From: an uncultured Pseudoteredinibacter sp.
Lineage (GTDB): Bacteria; Pseudomonadota; Gammaproteobacteria; Pseudomonadales; Cellvibrionaceae
DNA length: 64,000 nt
Reading direction: 5' to 3'
Assembly: GCF_947502065.1 (NCBI RefSeq)
Contig: NZ_CANMYE010000012.1
Coordinates: forward strand, 1 to 64,000
Shown here: positions 35,956 to 44,287 of the stretch, piece after piece
Layout: every line of letters starts with the position of its first letter
Position numbering within the stretch: position 1 is the first letter of the stretch
Made by a program: the position numbers and the translations under genes
The notes under the pieces: generated by a model
What the model saw: only the letters and a program-made list of their open reading frames with translations
What the model was told of the DNA's origin: nothing
The model's database searches: none

Positions 35956-36711
35956 CTACTCAGATGCTTCGCGCTGGCCTTCCGGCAAATAGGTGCGCAG
36001 CATTGATTCAATAACACGAGGGTTTTGCCCACCTTGAATGGCCAGCAAAGCATCGATCACTAAACTTTTGATCATCGCTTCTTCGGCGGCGCGCAATTTG
36101 AGTTTGTCAGCCATTGGCTCACAGAAGGCGTTCGCCATAACCGCACCGTAAAGTGTGGTCAAAAGTGCTACCGCCATTGCCGGACCAATCGATTTGGGAT
36201 CATCCATATTTGCCAACATCGCCACCAGACCAATCAGGGTTCCGATCATCCCCATCGCAGGAGCCATACTGGACATAGACATCATGATGTTAGAGCCGAT
36301 CTTATGGCGCTCTTCAGCAAGCTTTTTATCATTGCTCAGCAGCTGCTTCACCACATCGGCATCATGACCATCCACCAAGAGCTGAATGCCCTTTTGCAAA
36401 AAGTCACTGCTCACTTCTTTGCCTTCAAGTGACAGCAAGCCGCCTTTGCGCGCTGCATCTGCCAGCTCAACAATTTCATCAATTAAAGGGCCAGGCTGCT
36501 CGAGTTTATTGGTCATACCTTTACCAATAATCTTGCCCACTCCCAAAAACTGGCCGAGGCCAAATTTGGCCATCACCGCAAAAATACTACCGCCGACTAC
36601 GATTACCAGCGATGGTATGTTCACAAACATACCTAAGTCGCCACTCATTAGCATGGTGACGATGATAAGACCAAAGGCGCCGATAATACCGACTATGGTT
36701 GCTAAATCCAC
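35956..36711 (-). CDS. pomA: Flagellar stator protein PomA (sodium-driven MotA type)
   Basis: 251 residues with four membrane helices (about 4-22, 29-48, 145-165, 180-200), a cytoplasmic loop with DAARKGGLLSLE and the MGMIGTLIGLVAMLANMDDPK signature. I set the start at GTG 36711: AAGGAG lies 6 bases upstream and the protein then begins DLATIVGIIG, as PomA does. A longer frame starts at GTG 36732. Upstream is a sigma-28-like promoter (36775-36801), fitting a late flagellar gene. It forms the stator with PomB. Confidence 0.95.
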   Translation of the reverse strand: MDLATIVGIIGAFGLIIVTMLMSGDLGMFVNIPSLVIVVGGSIFAVMAKFGLGQFLGVGKIIGKGMTNKLEQPGPLIDEIVELADAARKGGLLSLEGKEVSSDFLQKGIQLLVDGHDADVVKQLLSNDKKLAEERHKIGSNIMMSMSSMAPAMGMIGTLIGLVAMLANMDDPKSIGPAMAVALLTTLYGAVMANAFCEPMADKLKLRAAEEAMIKSLVIDALLAIQGGQNPRVIESMLRTYLPEGQREASE

Positions 36712-36774
36712 AGATTGCTCCTTAGCGTGCACTCATCATGAGGAATGAGTGGTTTATAGGTTTCGCTATGGCTT

Positions 36775-36801
36775 ATATCGGCCATTCCCAAGACAAGTTA
36801 A
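36775..36801 (-). promoter_or_regulatory. Sigma-28 (FliA)-like promoter of pomAB
   Basis: On the minus strand: TTAACTTG, an 11-base spacer, then GCCGATAT, matching the FliA consensus at 5 of 8 in the -35 and 7 of 8 in the -10, about 65 bases before pomA. Confidence 0.6.
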
Positions 36802-36972
36802 CCCCTTATCTTTAAAATGTAGTACAGCCAGCAACTTAAGCCCGTAATTTGGCACCTGCTTTCACATTGGCACGATATTAGGGCAGCCAACTTTTTGCGG
36901 CTAAAGGTGCATTGACCAAGCTCCTAGCCTCAGGTAGGGTGGCGCCATTCTTTTCTTAGCCTTGAGTGCACT

Positions 36973-37218
36973 ATGACAAAAGAGAAAAAACCGAGTTTTG
37001 AGACCTCTCTAGCCGAGCTAGAATCTCTGGTAGAGGCCATGGAAGCTGGTGATATGAGCCTAGAGGACTCTCTTGCTGCCTTTGAAAACGGCGTGAAACT
37101 AACCCGTCAATGTCAGCAAGAGCTCAGCGCTGCCGAACAAAAGGTTGAGCTATTAATGGAACAGCAAGGTCAGCTATTGAGCCAGCCCTTTGACACTCAG
37201 GATGCCGGCGAGAGCTGA
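36973..37218 (+). CDS. xseB: Exodeoxyribonuclease VII small subunit
   Basis: 81 residues, the usual size, with the helical-hairpin pattern SFETSLAELESLVEAMEAGDMSLEDSL and FENGVKLTRQCQQEL. Several small subunits coat the XseA large subunit in a nuclease acting on single-stranded DNA. It heads the xseB-ispA-dxs arrangement found in many gammaproteobacteria; ispA starts 26 bases after its stop. xseA is not in this window. Confidence 0.95.
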   Translation: MTKEKKPSFETSLAELESLVEAMEAGDMSLEDSLAAFENGVKLTRQCQQELSAAEQKVELLMEQQGQLLSQPFDTQDAGES

Positions 37219-37244
37219 TCCACCATTAAAAGGTAAGTACCTCT

Positions 37245-38138
37245 GTGAGTTTCGATTTTTCCGCCTATGTACAGCAGTGTCGAGAGCGCGCTGATTTAGC
37301 CATTAGCCAAGCGCTAAGCCGTGCAAATTGCCCGCAAGCTACACTGCTCGCAGCTATGCAATACAGTGCAACTAATGGTGGTAAAAGAGTGCGGCCTTTG
37401 TTGGTAATGGCCGGCGCCGAGGCCTGCGGCAACAGCCAGAATCCTACTGTAGATAGCGCCGCAGCGGCCATCGAAATGATGCACGCCTACAGCTTGATTC
37501 ATGACGATCTACCAGCAATGGATGACGATAAGCTGCGACGCGGCTTGCCAACCTGTCACATCGCCTTCGATGAAGCCACCGCCATTTTGGCCGGTGATGC
37601 TCTGCAAACCCAAGCTTTTAGCGAGCTAAGCAACACCCCCAACTGCCCTGATAGAATCAAACTAAGATTAGTTCAGGAATTGGCTTATGCCTCTGGTGCT
37701 GCAGGCATGGTAGCAGGCCAAGCCATTGATTTGGCATCGGTTAATCAACGCATTAGCCTTGCGCAGCTGGAGCAGATGCACCAACTAAAAACTGGACGCA
37801 TTATTAGAGCTGCCATCCGCATGGGAGCTATCGCCTCTGGCAATAGCAACGTAGCCCAGCTGCAAGCTCTGGATGACTATTCAGACGCCATCGGCCTAGC
37901 TTTTCAGGTACAGGATGACATTTTAGACGTCACCGCTGATACCGACACCCTTGGCAAGCAACAAGGCGCAGACGAACAGCTCAACAAACCCACCTATGTA
38001 TCGCTGCTAGGACTGGCAGCAGCCCAAGCCAAGGCCGAGCAGCTACGCCAAGACGCCCAGCAGGCCTTAGCGGGTTTTGGCCCCGAAGCTCAGGCCTTGC
38101 GCGCTTTGGCCGACTATATCGTCGAAAGATCACATTAA
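37245..38138 (+). CDS. ispA: Farnesyl diphosphate synthase
   Basis: 297 residues. Condenses IPP with DMAPP and GPP to make farnesyl diphosphate. First aspartate-rich motif DDLPAMDDD, second DDILD, and the GGKRVRPLL substrate site are intact. The start is GTG 37245 with AGGTAAG upstream. It lies between xseB and dxs, joining the start and the middle of the isoprenoid pathway in one locus. Confidence 0.96.
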   Translation: MSFDFSAYVQQCRERADLAISQALSRANCPQATLLAAMQYSATNGGKRVRPLLVMAGAEACGNSQNPTVDSAAAAIEMMHAYSLIHDDLPAMDDDKLRRGLPTCHIAFDEATAILAGDALQTQAFSELSNTPNCPDRIKLRLVQELAYASGAAGMVAGQAIDLASVNQRISLAQLEQMHQLKTGRIIRAAIRMGAIASGNSNVAQLQALDDYSDAIGLAFQVQDDILDVTADTDTLGKQQGADEQLNKPTYVSLLGLAAAQAKAEQLRQDAQQALAGFGPEAQALRALADYIVERSH

Positions 38139-38173
38139 TCGTCTAATAATAGGTCTGCTTATCCGCCAGTTCT

Positions 38174-38202
38174 TTGCGTTGGCGGGCCGGGCCGAATACA
38201 AT
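38174..38202 (+). promoter_or_regulatory. Candidate internal promoter of dxs
   Basis: TTGCGT, a 17-base GC-rich spacer, then TACAAT, in the 160-base gap between ispA and dxs. A hairpin (CCGCCA ... TGGCGG, about 38164-38185) overlaps the -35. dxs may thus be partly uncoupled from xseB-ispA. Confidence 0.4.
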
Positions 38203-38298
38203 GGGCGATCCTCCGCGCCAGCTCAAATACAGCATGGCCGTGACAACCCTGATAGCTTGATGATGTGGTTGCCTTGCAACCTAGAGACCTTGTACTGA

Positions 38299-40248
38299 AT
38301 GTTTAAAGAAATCCCCCTAGAGCGGCCATCGACGCCCCTATTGGATAGCATCGATTCACCAGCACAATTACGTGAACTGGAAGAAGAACAGCTGCCAGAA
38401 TTAGCGCGCCAATTGCGTGAATTTCTGCTGTTCAGCGTGGGGAAAACCGGCGGGCACTTTGGCGCTGGCCTAGGTGTGGTAGAGCTTACTATTGCGCTGC
38501 ACTACATTTATCAAACCCCGGATGACCGTCTAGTTTGGGATGTAGGGCATCAAACCTACCCCCATAAGATTCTTACTGGACGACGCGAAGAAATGCAAAG
38601 CATTCGTCAGCTCGACGGCTTAGCAGGCTTTCCAAAGCGCGAAGAAAGTGAATTCGACACCTTTGGCGTGGGCCATTCAAGCACCTCCATTAGTGCCGCC
38701 TTAGGCATGGCGTTGGGTGCCGAGCAAGAAGCTATTCAGCAAGAGCAAGCCCCCGAGCAACGCCGCAAAGCTGTGGCAATTATCGGCGATGGCGCAATGA
38801 CGGCAGGCATGGCTTTTGAAGCCTTAAACCACGCCGCCCACACTGAAACTGATATGTTGGTCGTTCTGAACGATAACAATATGTCGATCAGCAAAAATGT
38901 CGGCGGCTTAGCCACTTACTTCTCAAGAATTTGGGCCAGCAAAACCTATAACCAAATGCGCGAAGGTAGCAAAAAAGTGCTGAGCGCTATCCCGCAAGCC
39001 TGGGAATTTGCTCGCCGTACCGAAGAACATATGAAGGGCATGGTTTCGCCAGGCACTTTATTTGAAGAACTAGGCTTTAACTATATCGGCCCAATTGATG
39101 GCCACGACCTGCCTCGCCTTGTCCACGATTTAAGAAATTTGCGGGATATCAAAGGCCCTAAGCTGCTTCATATCGTAACCCAAAAAGGTAAAGGTTTTAG
39201 CCCTGCCGAAGAAGATCCAGTTGGCTATCACGCGCTCAATAAAATTGAAGCGCCCAATAGCGCACCGGTAACAGCTGTGCCAAAACCACCCAAATACCAG
39301 GATGTGTTTGGTGCTTGGTTATGCGACCAAGCTGCCGCGGATAAACGATTAATCGGCATTACCCCAGCAATGTGTGAAGGCTCTGGCATGGTGAAATTTG
39401 CCGAGCAATACAGTGAACGGTTTCACGATGTTGCTATTGCCGAGCAACACGCGGTCACACTAGCAGCCGGCATGGCCTGTGAAGGACAAAAACCGGTAGT
39501 CGCTATTTATTCGACCTTTTTGCAACGCGCCTACGATCAATTAATTCACGACGTCGCTTTGCAAAACCTTGATGTTACCTTTGCCATTGACCGAGCCGGG
39601 CTAGTTGGTGAAGACGGCCCTACCCATGCAGGCAGTTTTGACCTTACCTTTATGCGCTGCATTCCCAATATGATTATCGCGGCACCTTCCGACGAGGATG
39701 AATGTCGCAAGTTGTTGAGCACCGCTTATCAATACAATGGCCCATCTGCTGTTCGATACCCTCGTGGCAACGGTGTTGGCGTCAGTATTGAAGAAAACCT
39801 TGATACGGTCATTATCGGTAAGGGCAAGCAGTTAAGCCAAAGCAAAAACAATCGCATTGCCATTTTAAACTTCGGTACACGCTTGCAAGCGGCGAAAGAA
39901 GCCACGGCCGCAGTTGATGCCAGCCTATGCGATATGCGCTGGGTAAAACCAATCGATGAAGAGCTAATTCTAAAAATTGCCAGCAGCCATCAGCTGCTCG
40001 TCACTATTGAAGAAAACGCTATCGCCGGTGGCGCTGGTAGTGCTGTCAGCGAATTTTTAAATAGCCAAGGTATTTGCTTGCCGATATTACAACTGGGGCT
40101 GGATGATCGCTATGTAGATCACGGTAAACCACAGCAATTGCTAGAAAAAGAACAACTAGACGCTAAAGGTATCCAGCAGGCCATTGAAAAACGCTGGTCA
40201 GAACTTAGCGCTGCGCAACAGGATAGCAAACCGCGCAATTTAGCCTAG
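38299..40248 (+). CDS. dxs: 1-deoxy-D-xylulose-5-phosphate synthase
   Basis: 649 residues, a thiamine diphosphate enzyme joining pyruvate and glyceraldehyde 3-phosphate, the entry step of the MEP isoprenoid pathway. Markers: GHQTYPHKILTGR, the ThDP motif GDGAMTAGMAFEALNHA...LNDNNMSIS, and AEQHAVTLAAGMA with GEDGPTHAGSFDL in the pyrimidine-binding domain. It follows ispA after 160 bases that include a candidate promoter. The ribosome-binding site is weak. Confidence 0.97.
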   Translation: MFKEIPLERPSTPLLDSIDSPAQLRELEEEQLPELARQLREFLLFSVGKTGGHFGAGLGVVELTIALHYIYQTPDDRLVWDVGHQTYPHKILTGRREEMQSIRQLDGLAGFPKREESEFDTFGVGHSSTSISAALGMALGAEQEAIQQEQAPEQRRKAVAIIGDGAMTAGMAFEALNHAAHTETDMLVVLNDNNMSISKNVGGLATYFSRIWASKTYNQMREGSKKVLSAIPQAWEFARRTEEHMKGMVSPGTLFEELGFNYIGPIDGHDLPRLVHDLRNLRDIKGPKLLHIVTQKGKGFSPAEEDPVGYHALNKIEAPNSAPVTAVPKPPKYQDVFGAWLCDQAAADKRLIGITPAMCEGSGMVKFAEQYSERFHDVAIAEQHAVTLAAGMACEGQKPVVAIYSTFLQRAYDQLIHDVALQNLDVTFAIDRAGLVGEDGPTHAGSFDLTFMRCIPNMIIAAPSDEDECRKLLSTAYQYNGPSAVRYPRGNGVGVSIEENLDTVIIGKGKQLSQSKNNRIAILNFGTRLQAAKEATAAVDASLCDMRWVKPIDEELILKIASSHQLLVTIEENAIAGGAGSAVSEFLNSQGICLPILQLGLDDRYVDHGKPQQLLEKEQLDAKGIQQAIEKRWSELSAAQQDSKPRNLA

Positions 40249-40305
40249 CAAAATTCGTTGACTGCAGGCTTACGACACAATAAGAATCAAGAATAAGGAT
40301 ACACC

Positions 40306-41142
40306 TTGAATAATCTGCATGCCCCGCCAAGCTTTGGCCGGGCTTCTCTACTTCATGCCAGTTATGATTTAAAAAGAAACTTTAGCAGTTTTAAATGGCT
40401 TTTGTTTGGTGGCAGCTTCCTTATCGCCTGGGGCCTCGTACTGCGCTACGTTATTCTGGCAAGCACACGCCTGATAGAAAGCGGTGAAGAAAGCGGTATC
40501 AGCCTCTTGATTCTAGATAAACTTCAATTGCTGCAACGCTTTGATTGGCCAAGTTATGAATTAGCAATTTGCTGGTATCTGCTTGAGCTGTGTTTACCAT
40601 TATTGGTAATGCTGCTTAGCGCTGACTTATTAATCCAAGACCGCCAAACTAGACGCTTACGCTTTTGGCAAGCCCGCAGCCATCGATTAAGTGTTGTGCT
40701 TGGCCGCTGCTTGACCAAAGCTGCGATACTCGCCGGTATTCTCGCTATCGCCATTTTTAGCACCCTGGCACTTAGCTTAAGCCGTCAAAGCGGCGGCTTT
40801 GAAGCTAGCCTCGGCGGCGCAATCGTGATGTGGCTATTATTATTTTTTCTGGGACTGCCCTATATTGCGTTAATGAGCTTGAGCAGTATTTTTGCATCTA
40901 GCCCTATTCGTTCATTACTGCTCGCATTTATTGGGTTGGTTATTGTAGGCTGGTTATTCTCTTCACTCGCAAACAGCTTTGCACCATTTGCCCTTGTAGA
41001 TAATTTATTACCTGGCTCTCACAGTCAATTATTAGAACAGTGCTCCGCCAGCGAGTGCCTACCGGCAATTGGCCTGCCGATCCTGCAAAGCAGCTGGGTA
41101 TTAGTTTTGGCTCTTTGGTTATGGAAGAGGCAAGACATATGA
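40306..41142 (+). CDS. ABC-2 type transporter permease
   Basis: 278 residues with about six membrane helices (about 30-50, 85-108, 135-160, 175-198, 205-225, 255-275) and polar loops, like permeases of the ABC-2/NosY kind. The start is TTG 40306, with AAGGA 7 bases upstream. The stop overlaps the ATG of the next gene, an ATPase, in ATGA, so both are made together. The substrate cannot be told; the low similarity to named families suggests a self-contained two-gene exporter. Confidence 0.82.
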   Translation: MNNLHAPPSFGRASLLHASYDLKRNFSSFKWLLFGGSFLIAWGLVLRYVILASTRLIESGEESGISLLILDKLQLLQRFDWPSYELAICWYLLELCLPLLVMLLSADLLIQDRQTRRLRFWQARSHRLSVVLGRCLTKAAILAGILAIAIFSTLALSLSRQSGGFEASLGGAIVMWLLLFFLGLPYIALMSLSSIFASSPIRSLLLAFIGLVIVGWLFSSLANSFAPFALVDNLLPGSHSQLLEQCSASECLPAIGLPILQSSWVLVLALWLWKRQDI

Positions 41143-42050
41143 GCTTATTGGAATGTCAAAATCTAAGCAAAAGCTTCGGTACTGTTGAGGCTTTAAAATC
41201 GACGAATTTGCACTTGGATAAAGGCAGCCCAATTGCCTTAATCGGGCCCAATGGCGCGGGTAAAACCACTTTTTTTAGCCTGCTTTGTAACTACATACAA
41301 GCTAGCAGTGGTGACATTAAATTACTCGGAGAGCCCATCGACAGCCCTAAGATTCAAGGCCGAATCGGCAGCCTGCCACAAGATGCCCAATTAGATAGAG
41401 AGCTAAGCATTGTGCAACAGCTTAGCTTTCTGGCGCGCCTGCAAGGCTTTAGTAGCGCTGCTGCAACACAAGAGGCCTTAAGAGTTCTAGGCCTTGTTGA
41501 TCTGGCGGAATCAGCGGATAAAAAACCTCAGCAGTTAAGCCACGGCATGAATAAGCGCGTGCTATTTGCGCAGGCATTAATTGGCGATCCAGAGTTGGTA
41601 TTACTTGACGAACCAACTGCAGGTGTTGACCCAAACAACGCACGTTTAATTCGCAATATTATCGAGCAGCAGTCGCACAAGCAGACATTTATTATCAGCT
41701 CGCATAATATCGCCGAGCTAGAAAAACTCTGCCAACGCGTGCTGTATATTGAACAAGGGGTTTTACAAGAGCACCAAAACCATCAAAGCGATACTGGCAG
41801 TAGCGCAGTTATTGACATCGAGCTCTGCCAAGAACAAGCCGAGCAACTACATCAACAACTTAGCCGTCTTCCTTCTTTTCAGCGCGCAGACAGCCGCAAT
41901 CCAAGGCATCTTTTGATTCGCTACGACGCTAAGGAAAAGGGTTTCGATCGCCAGCTGCTGGATTTGTTAGCCCACTCAGGCATTGAATACCAACAGCTTA
42001 AAAAGGGGCTTAGCCTGGAGGATCAATTATTTTCTGAAAGCAACTCTTGA
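41139..42050 (+). CDS. ABC transporter ATP-binding protein
   Basis: 303 residues. Walker A GPNGAGKTT near residue 40, Walker B LVLLDEPTAG, and the switch His in SSHNIAEL. The signature is LSHGM rather than LSGGQ, as often in ABC-2 exporter ATPases. The C-terminal 80 residues are an extra domain. I start at ATG 41139 (AGAGG upstream), overlapping the permease stop; the longer frame lies inside the permease gene. A hairpin terminator follows. Confidence 0.92.
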   Translation: MSLLECQNLSKSFGTVEALKSTNLHLDKGSPIALIGPNGAGKTTFFSLLCNYIQASSGDIKLLGEPIDSPKIQGRIGSLPQDAQLDRELSIVQQLSFLARLQGFSSAAATQEALRVLGLVDLAESADKKPQQLSHGMNKRVLFAQALIGDPELVLLDEPTAGVDPNNARLIRNIIEQQSHKQTFIISSHNIAELEKLCQRVLYIEQGVLQEHQNHQSDTGSSAVIDIELCQEQAEQLHQQLSRLPSFQRADSRNPRHLLIRYDAKEKGFDRQLLDLLAHSGIEYQQLKKGLSLEDQLFSESNS

Positions 42051-42085
42051 TTAAACTAGCTCGGCAGGCATAGACCCAGACATAA

Positions 42086-42141
42086 AAAAAACAGCTTAAG
42101 GCGTTCTGGCTAAACTCCATGAACACATTAAGCTGTTTTTT
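42086..42141. terminator. Terminator after the ABC transporter, shared with the MarR-like gene
   Basis: A 14-bp inverted repeat, AAAAAACAGCTTAA / TTAAGCTGTTTTTT, with a 28-base loop, between convergent genes. It has T-runs on both sides. Confidence 0.75.
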
Positions 42142-42158
42142 ATTTTCCAAATTACGTC

Positions 42159-42710
42159 TTAGCTACCTTTGTGAGACGCCGCCACACATGCAGCTTGATC
42201 GTACATACCCACCATTAAATTAAGGGCTTGAGTTGCGCCATTTAACTTGCCTTCAAACTCAGCGATTGAGCCTGTCAAGCTAAGCAATAACTCTTGGCGA
42301 TACTTAGCATAGCGATCAGTAACCTGCATCCCCACTTCCGTCACCTGATAGGTAACACCTTTTTTACTGTCACCTTTGGCTTTTTCAATCAAACCTGCTT
42401 TGCTCATTTTGCGCAAACTGTACTGCAGGTTCGACAGATCATCACGGTTTAACAAGCGAGCTAAATCAGAAATACTTTTTGGACGATCGTGCATACGAAT
42501 CATATGTAGCAGAGCGTTATCCGTACCACTAAAGTTTCCTTCTATACAACAGGCTAAACAGTCCGACTGCCAGCGCTCGAAGGCTTCGGATATCCGAAAC
42601 AAGGCGAACTCCAACTCAGTTAGAGCGACTTCATGGGTATCCGTTGCCAAGTGCCATTTTTTATCTAGAATTTCGTTGTTATCTTGGCTAGTTACATTGT
42701 TATTGTTCAT
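42159..42710 (-). CDS. MarR-like winged-helix transcriptional regulator
   Basis: 183 residues. The central part (about 60-140) reads as a winged helix: HMIRMHDRPKSISDLARLLNRDD, then a LSNLQYSLRKMSKAGLIEKAKGDSKKGVTYQVTEVG wing. The flanking helices likely dimerise. The start is ATG 42710 with AAGGAAG upstream; a longer frame reaches 42758. It lies downstream of the flavin monooxygenase gene on the same strand, separated by two hairpins. Probable local regulator of that gene and the divergent transporter; the effector is unknown. Confidence 0.85.
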   Translation of the reverse strand: MNNNNVTSQDNNEILDKKWHLATDTHEVALTELEFALFRISEAFERWQSDCLACCIEGNFSGTDNALLHMIRMHDRPKSISDLARLLNRDDLSNLQYSLRKMSKAGLIEKAKGDSKKGVTYQVTEVGMQVTDRYAKYRQELLLSLTGSIAEFEGKLNGATQALNLMVGMYDQAACVAASHKGS

Positions 42711-42749
42711 TGGCTTCCTTGGTGTTAAAACTTCACCCCTAGAATAACC

Positions 42750-42787
42750 AAAAAGCACAACAGAGGCACCCGCTGTTGTGCTTTTTT
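42750..42787 (-). terminator. Strong terminator just upstream of the MarR-like gene
   Basis: A perfect stem, AAAAGCACAACAG / CTGTTGTGCTTTT (plus one A-T pair), with a 9-base loop and T-runs on both strands. It ends only 40 bases before the regulator's ATG. Confidence 0.88.
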
Positions 42788-42794
42788 GTTCACC

Positions 42795-42821
42795 AATTAG
42801 CCTTTTATAAAAAGGCTAATT
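42795..42821 (-). terminator. Second hairpin after the flavin monooxygenase gene
   Basis: AATTAGCCTTTT / AAAAGGCTAATT, a 12-bp stem with a 3-base loop, 24 bases past the stop. The T-run is inside the stem, so it is weaker as a terminator than its neighbour and may protect the mRNA 3' end. Confidence 0.55.
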
Positions 42822-42845
42822 AACTAAGCTAAGACAAAAGACGCT

Positions 42846-43958
42846 TTAGCTGTCAGTAGTGACCGGCATACGGATACCCTTGCGCTCCAAACGCGGAACA
42901 ACTTCTTGAATGAAATACGGCATCTCTTTAACGTAATCCACAAAGCCCAAAACACTGCCGCCGAATCCAGCATTGTGAAGCGATTCTAAGCCATCGGCTA
43001 CGGTATCTGGATCACCTACTAGCGGGAAGCCGCCGTGGCCCGTAGCCATTGCTTGTTTCATTTGTAAAATTTGATCTTTCGGGAAAGATTCAGCATTCTC
43101 AAACATGATGCGGGTGATATTATCTACCGCAGCCCAATCGGCATTTTCTTCAGCGTAGTAGCGATGATACTCTTCAGCCTCTTTTTGTGTAGGGCGACAA
43201 ACAGAGAACGACAAGGTTAGCACTCCCACGTCACGACCAACGTTCTTTCCAGCTGCTTTGATATCTTTAATATCCTGTGTGGTTTTTTCAAGATCCATCG
43301 CTGGGGTAAATAGAAAATCAGCATTATTGACAGCAAAATCACGCCCTTGGGCGGAGCCCGCCGCATTAAAAATAGGCACATTGTTTTGTACCGGGTGCGG
43401 CAACGAGTAAGTCTGCTTTAGCTTGTGCCAAGCACCGTCATAATCAAATGCATCATTTTCTTTCCATAGACGCTTCACAATATCAAACCACTCTTGGCCA
43501 TAGGCGTAGCGCGTCTCATGGTCATCTGGCAGCTCTTGACCTAAAGCCTCATACTCAGGACGATTCCAGCCGCACACCACATTCAGGCCCGCACGACCGC
43601 CACCGATATGATCCATAGTGGCAATCTGCTTAGCCAATACCACCGGATGATTGCAGGAAGTGTGAATCGTAGAAAATACGTGAATGTTTTTGGTGTGAGC
43701 TAACAAAGCAGTTGCCCAGGTGATGGTTTCCAAAACATTGCCATGGAAGTTGGTGTCGCCACCGTAGCCAATCCAGCGAGCGATAGGCAGCAAGAAATCA
43801 AAACCCGCTTCATCGGCCATCTTAGCCATCTGCAGATTGTTCTCCCAACTGTTATCCCAACGCTCGGGCACCTTGGTGACCGCCAAACCGCCTGAACAGT
43901 TTGCAGAGAAGGTGCCTAGCTTAAAGTGGTCGCGATGAAAGTAGTGGTTTGTGCTCAT
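42846..43958 (-). CDS. LLM class flavin-dependent monooxygenase
   Basis: 370 residues of the luciferase-like monooxygenase fold. Typical stretches: ANCSGGLAVTKVPERW, MADEAGFDFLLPIARWIGYGG, VLAKQIATMDHIGGGRAGLNVVCGWNRPEY and a late GFGGSVLGFVDY. The pattern is closest to the RutA/SfnG/alkanesulfonate group, which use reduced FMN to split C-N or C-S bonds, but the substrate cannot be named. No flavin reductase gene is adjacent. The ribosome-binding site is GAGGTGA. An AT-rich repeat operator candidate lies 28-59 bases upstream, and a DUF819 transporter gene diverges from it. Confidence 0.92.
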   Translation of the reverse strand: MSTNHYFHRDHFKLGTFSANCSGGLAVTKVPERWDNSWENNLQMAKMADEAGFDFLLPIARWIGYGGDTNFHGNVLETITWATALLAHTKNIHVFSTIHTSCNHPVVLAKQIATMDHIGGGRAGLNVVCGWNRPEYEALGQELPDDHETRYAYGQEWFDIVKRLWKENDAFDYDGAWHKLKQTYSLPHPVQNNVPIFNAAGSAQGRDFAVNNADFLFTPAMDLEKTTQDIKDIKAAGKNVGRDVGVLTLSFSVCRPTQKEAEEYHRYYAEENADWAAVDNITRIMFENAESFPKDQILQMKQAMATGHGGFPLVGDPDTVADGLESLHNAGFGGSVLGFVDYVKEMPYFIQEVVPRLERKGIRMPVTTDS

Positions 43959-43985
43959 GATTCACCTCATTATTTTTATCTGGCG

Positions 43986-44017
43986 TTAATTTAAGTTTAA
44001 TTTAACCTTTAAATTAA
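43986..44017. promoter_or_regulatory. Candidate operator: phased TTAATTTAA repeats
   Basis: TTAATTTAA occurs at 43986-43994 and 43997-44005, 11 bases apart, and its complement TTAAATTAA at 44009-44017. The last two form a 9-bp inverted repeat with a 3-base spacer. The spacing matches helical turns. It lies just before the monooxygenase gene, whose neighbour encodes a MarR-like protein. Confidence 0.45.
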
Positions 44018-44149
44018 TACCTTACAAGTAAATCAATGTATTTTTTGTAGATTTAAGAATCAGTTTTAGCTGGGGCACACACTGTGTAGGGCTTATCAAT
44101 AGTAAGTACCAACAAACCAACTGAACACTCCTTATTTACTGGGATTAGA

Positions 44150-44280
44150 GGTCATCCGGACGACCAATACTCCTGTAAAAGGAGGCAAAGGCGTAGTCTT
44201 TCGTTTAGTAATACAGAGCTTTTGAAGCCGCTAAGCGGGTTCAAACTACTACAACAAAAAGGCTCCATCGAGAGCTGAGG
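44150..44280 (+). promoter_or_regulatory. Structured leader of the DUF819 gene (possible riboswitch or operator)
   Basis: Four elements in 130 bases: a near-perfect 16-bp palindrome GGTCATCCGGACGACC (44150-44165); CTCCT-GTAAA-AGGAG (44170-44184); a long stem TTTGAAgCCGC-TAA-GCGGgTTCAAA with one G-G mismatch (44221-44245); and GGCTC...GAGCT (44261-44276) just before the GAGG ribosome-binding site (44277-44280). I could not match it to a known riboswitch class. Confidence 0.4.
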
Positions 44281-44287
44281 AATAACT

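Larger units (their letters stand above)
43959..44287. other. Divergent control region between monooxygenase and DUF819 genes
   Basis: 329 bases without a gene. It holds an AT-rich repeat operator candidate on the monooxygenase side (43986-44017) and a string of hairpins on the DUF819 side (44150-44280). Confidence 0.6.

Noticed and set aside
44157..44165. CCGGACGACC resembling a guanidine-II or guanidine-III riboswitch core
   Set aside because: Only one copy, with a two-pair stem around the ACGA; the second hairpin or the remaining conserved bases are missing.
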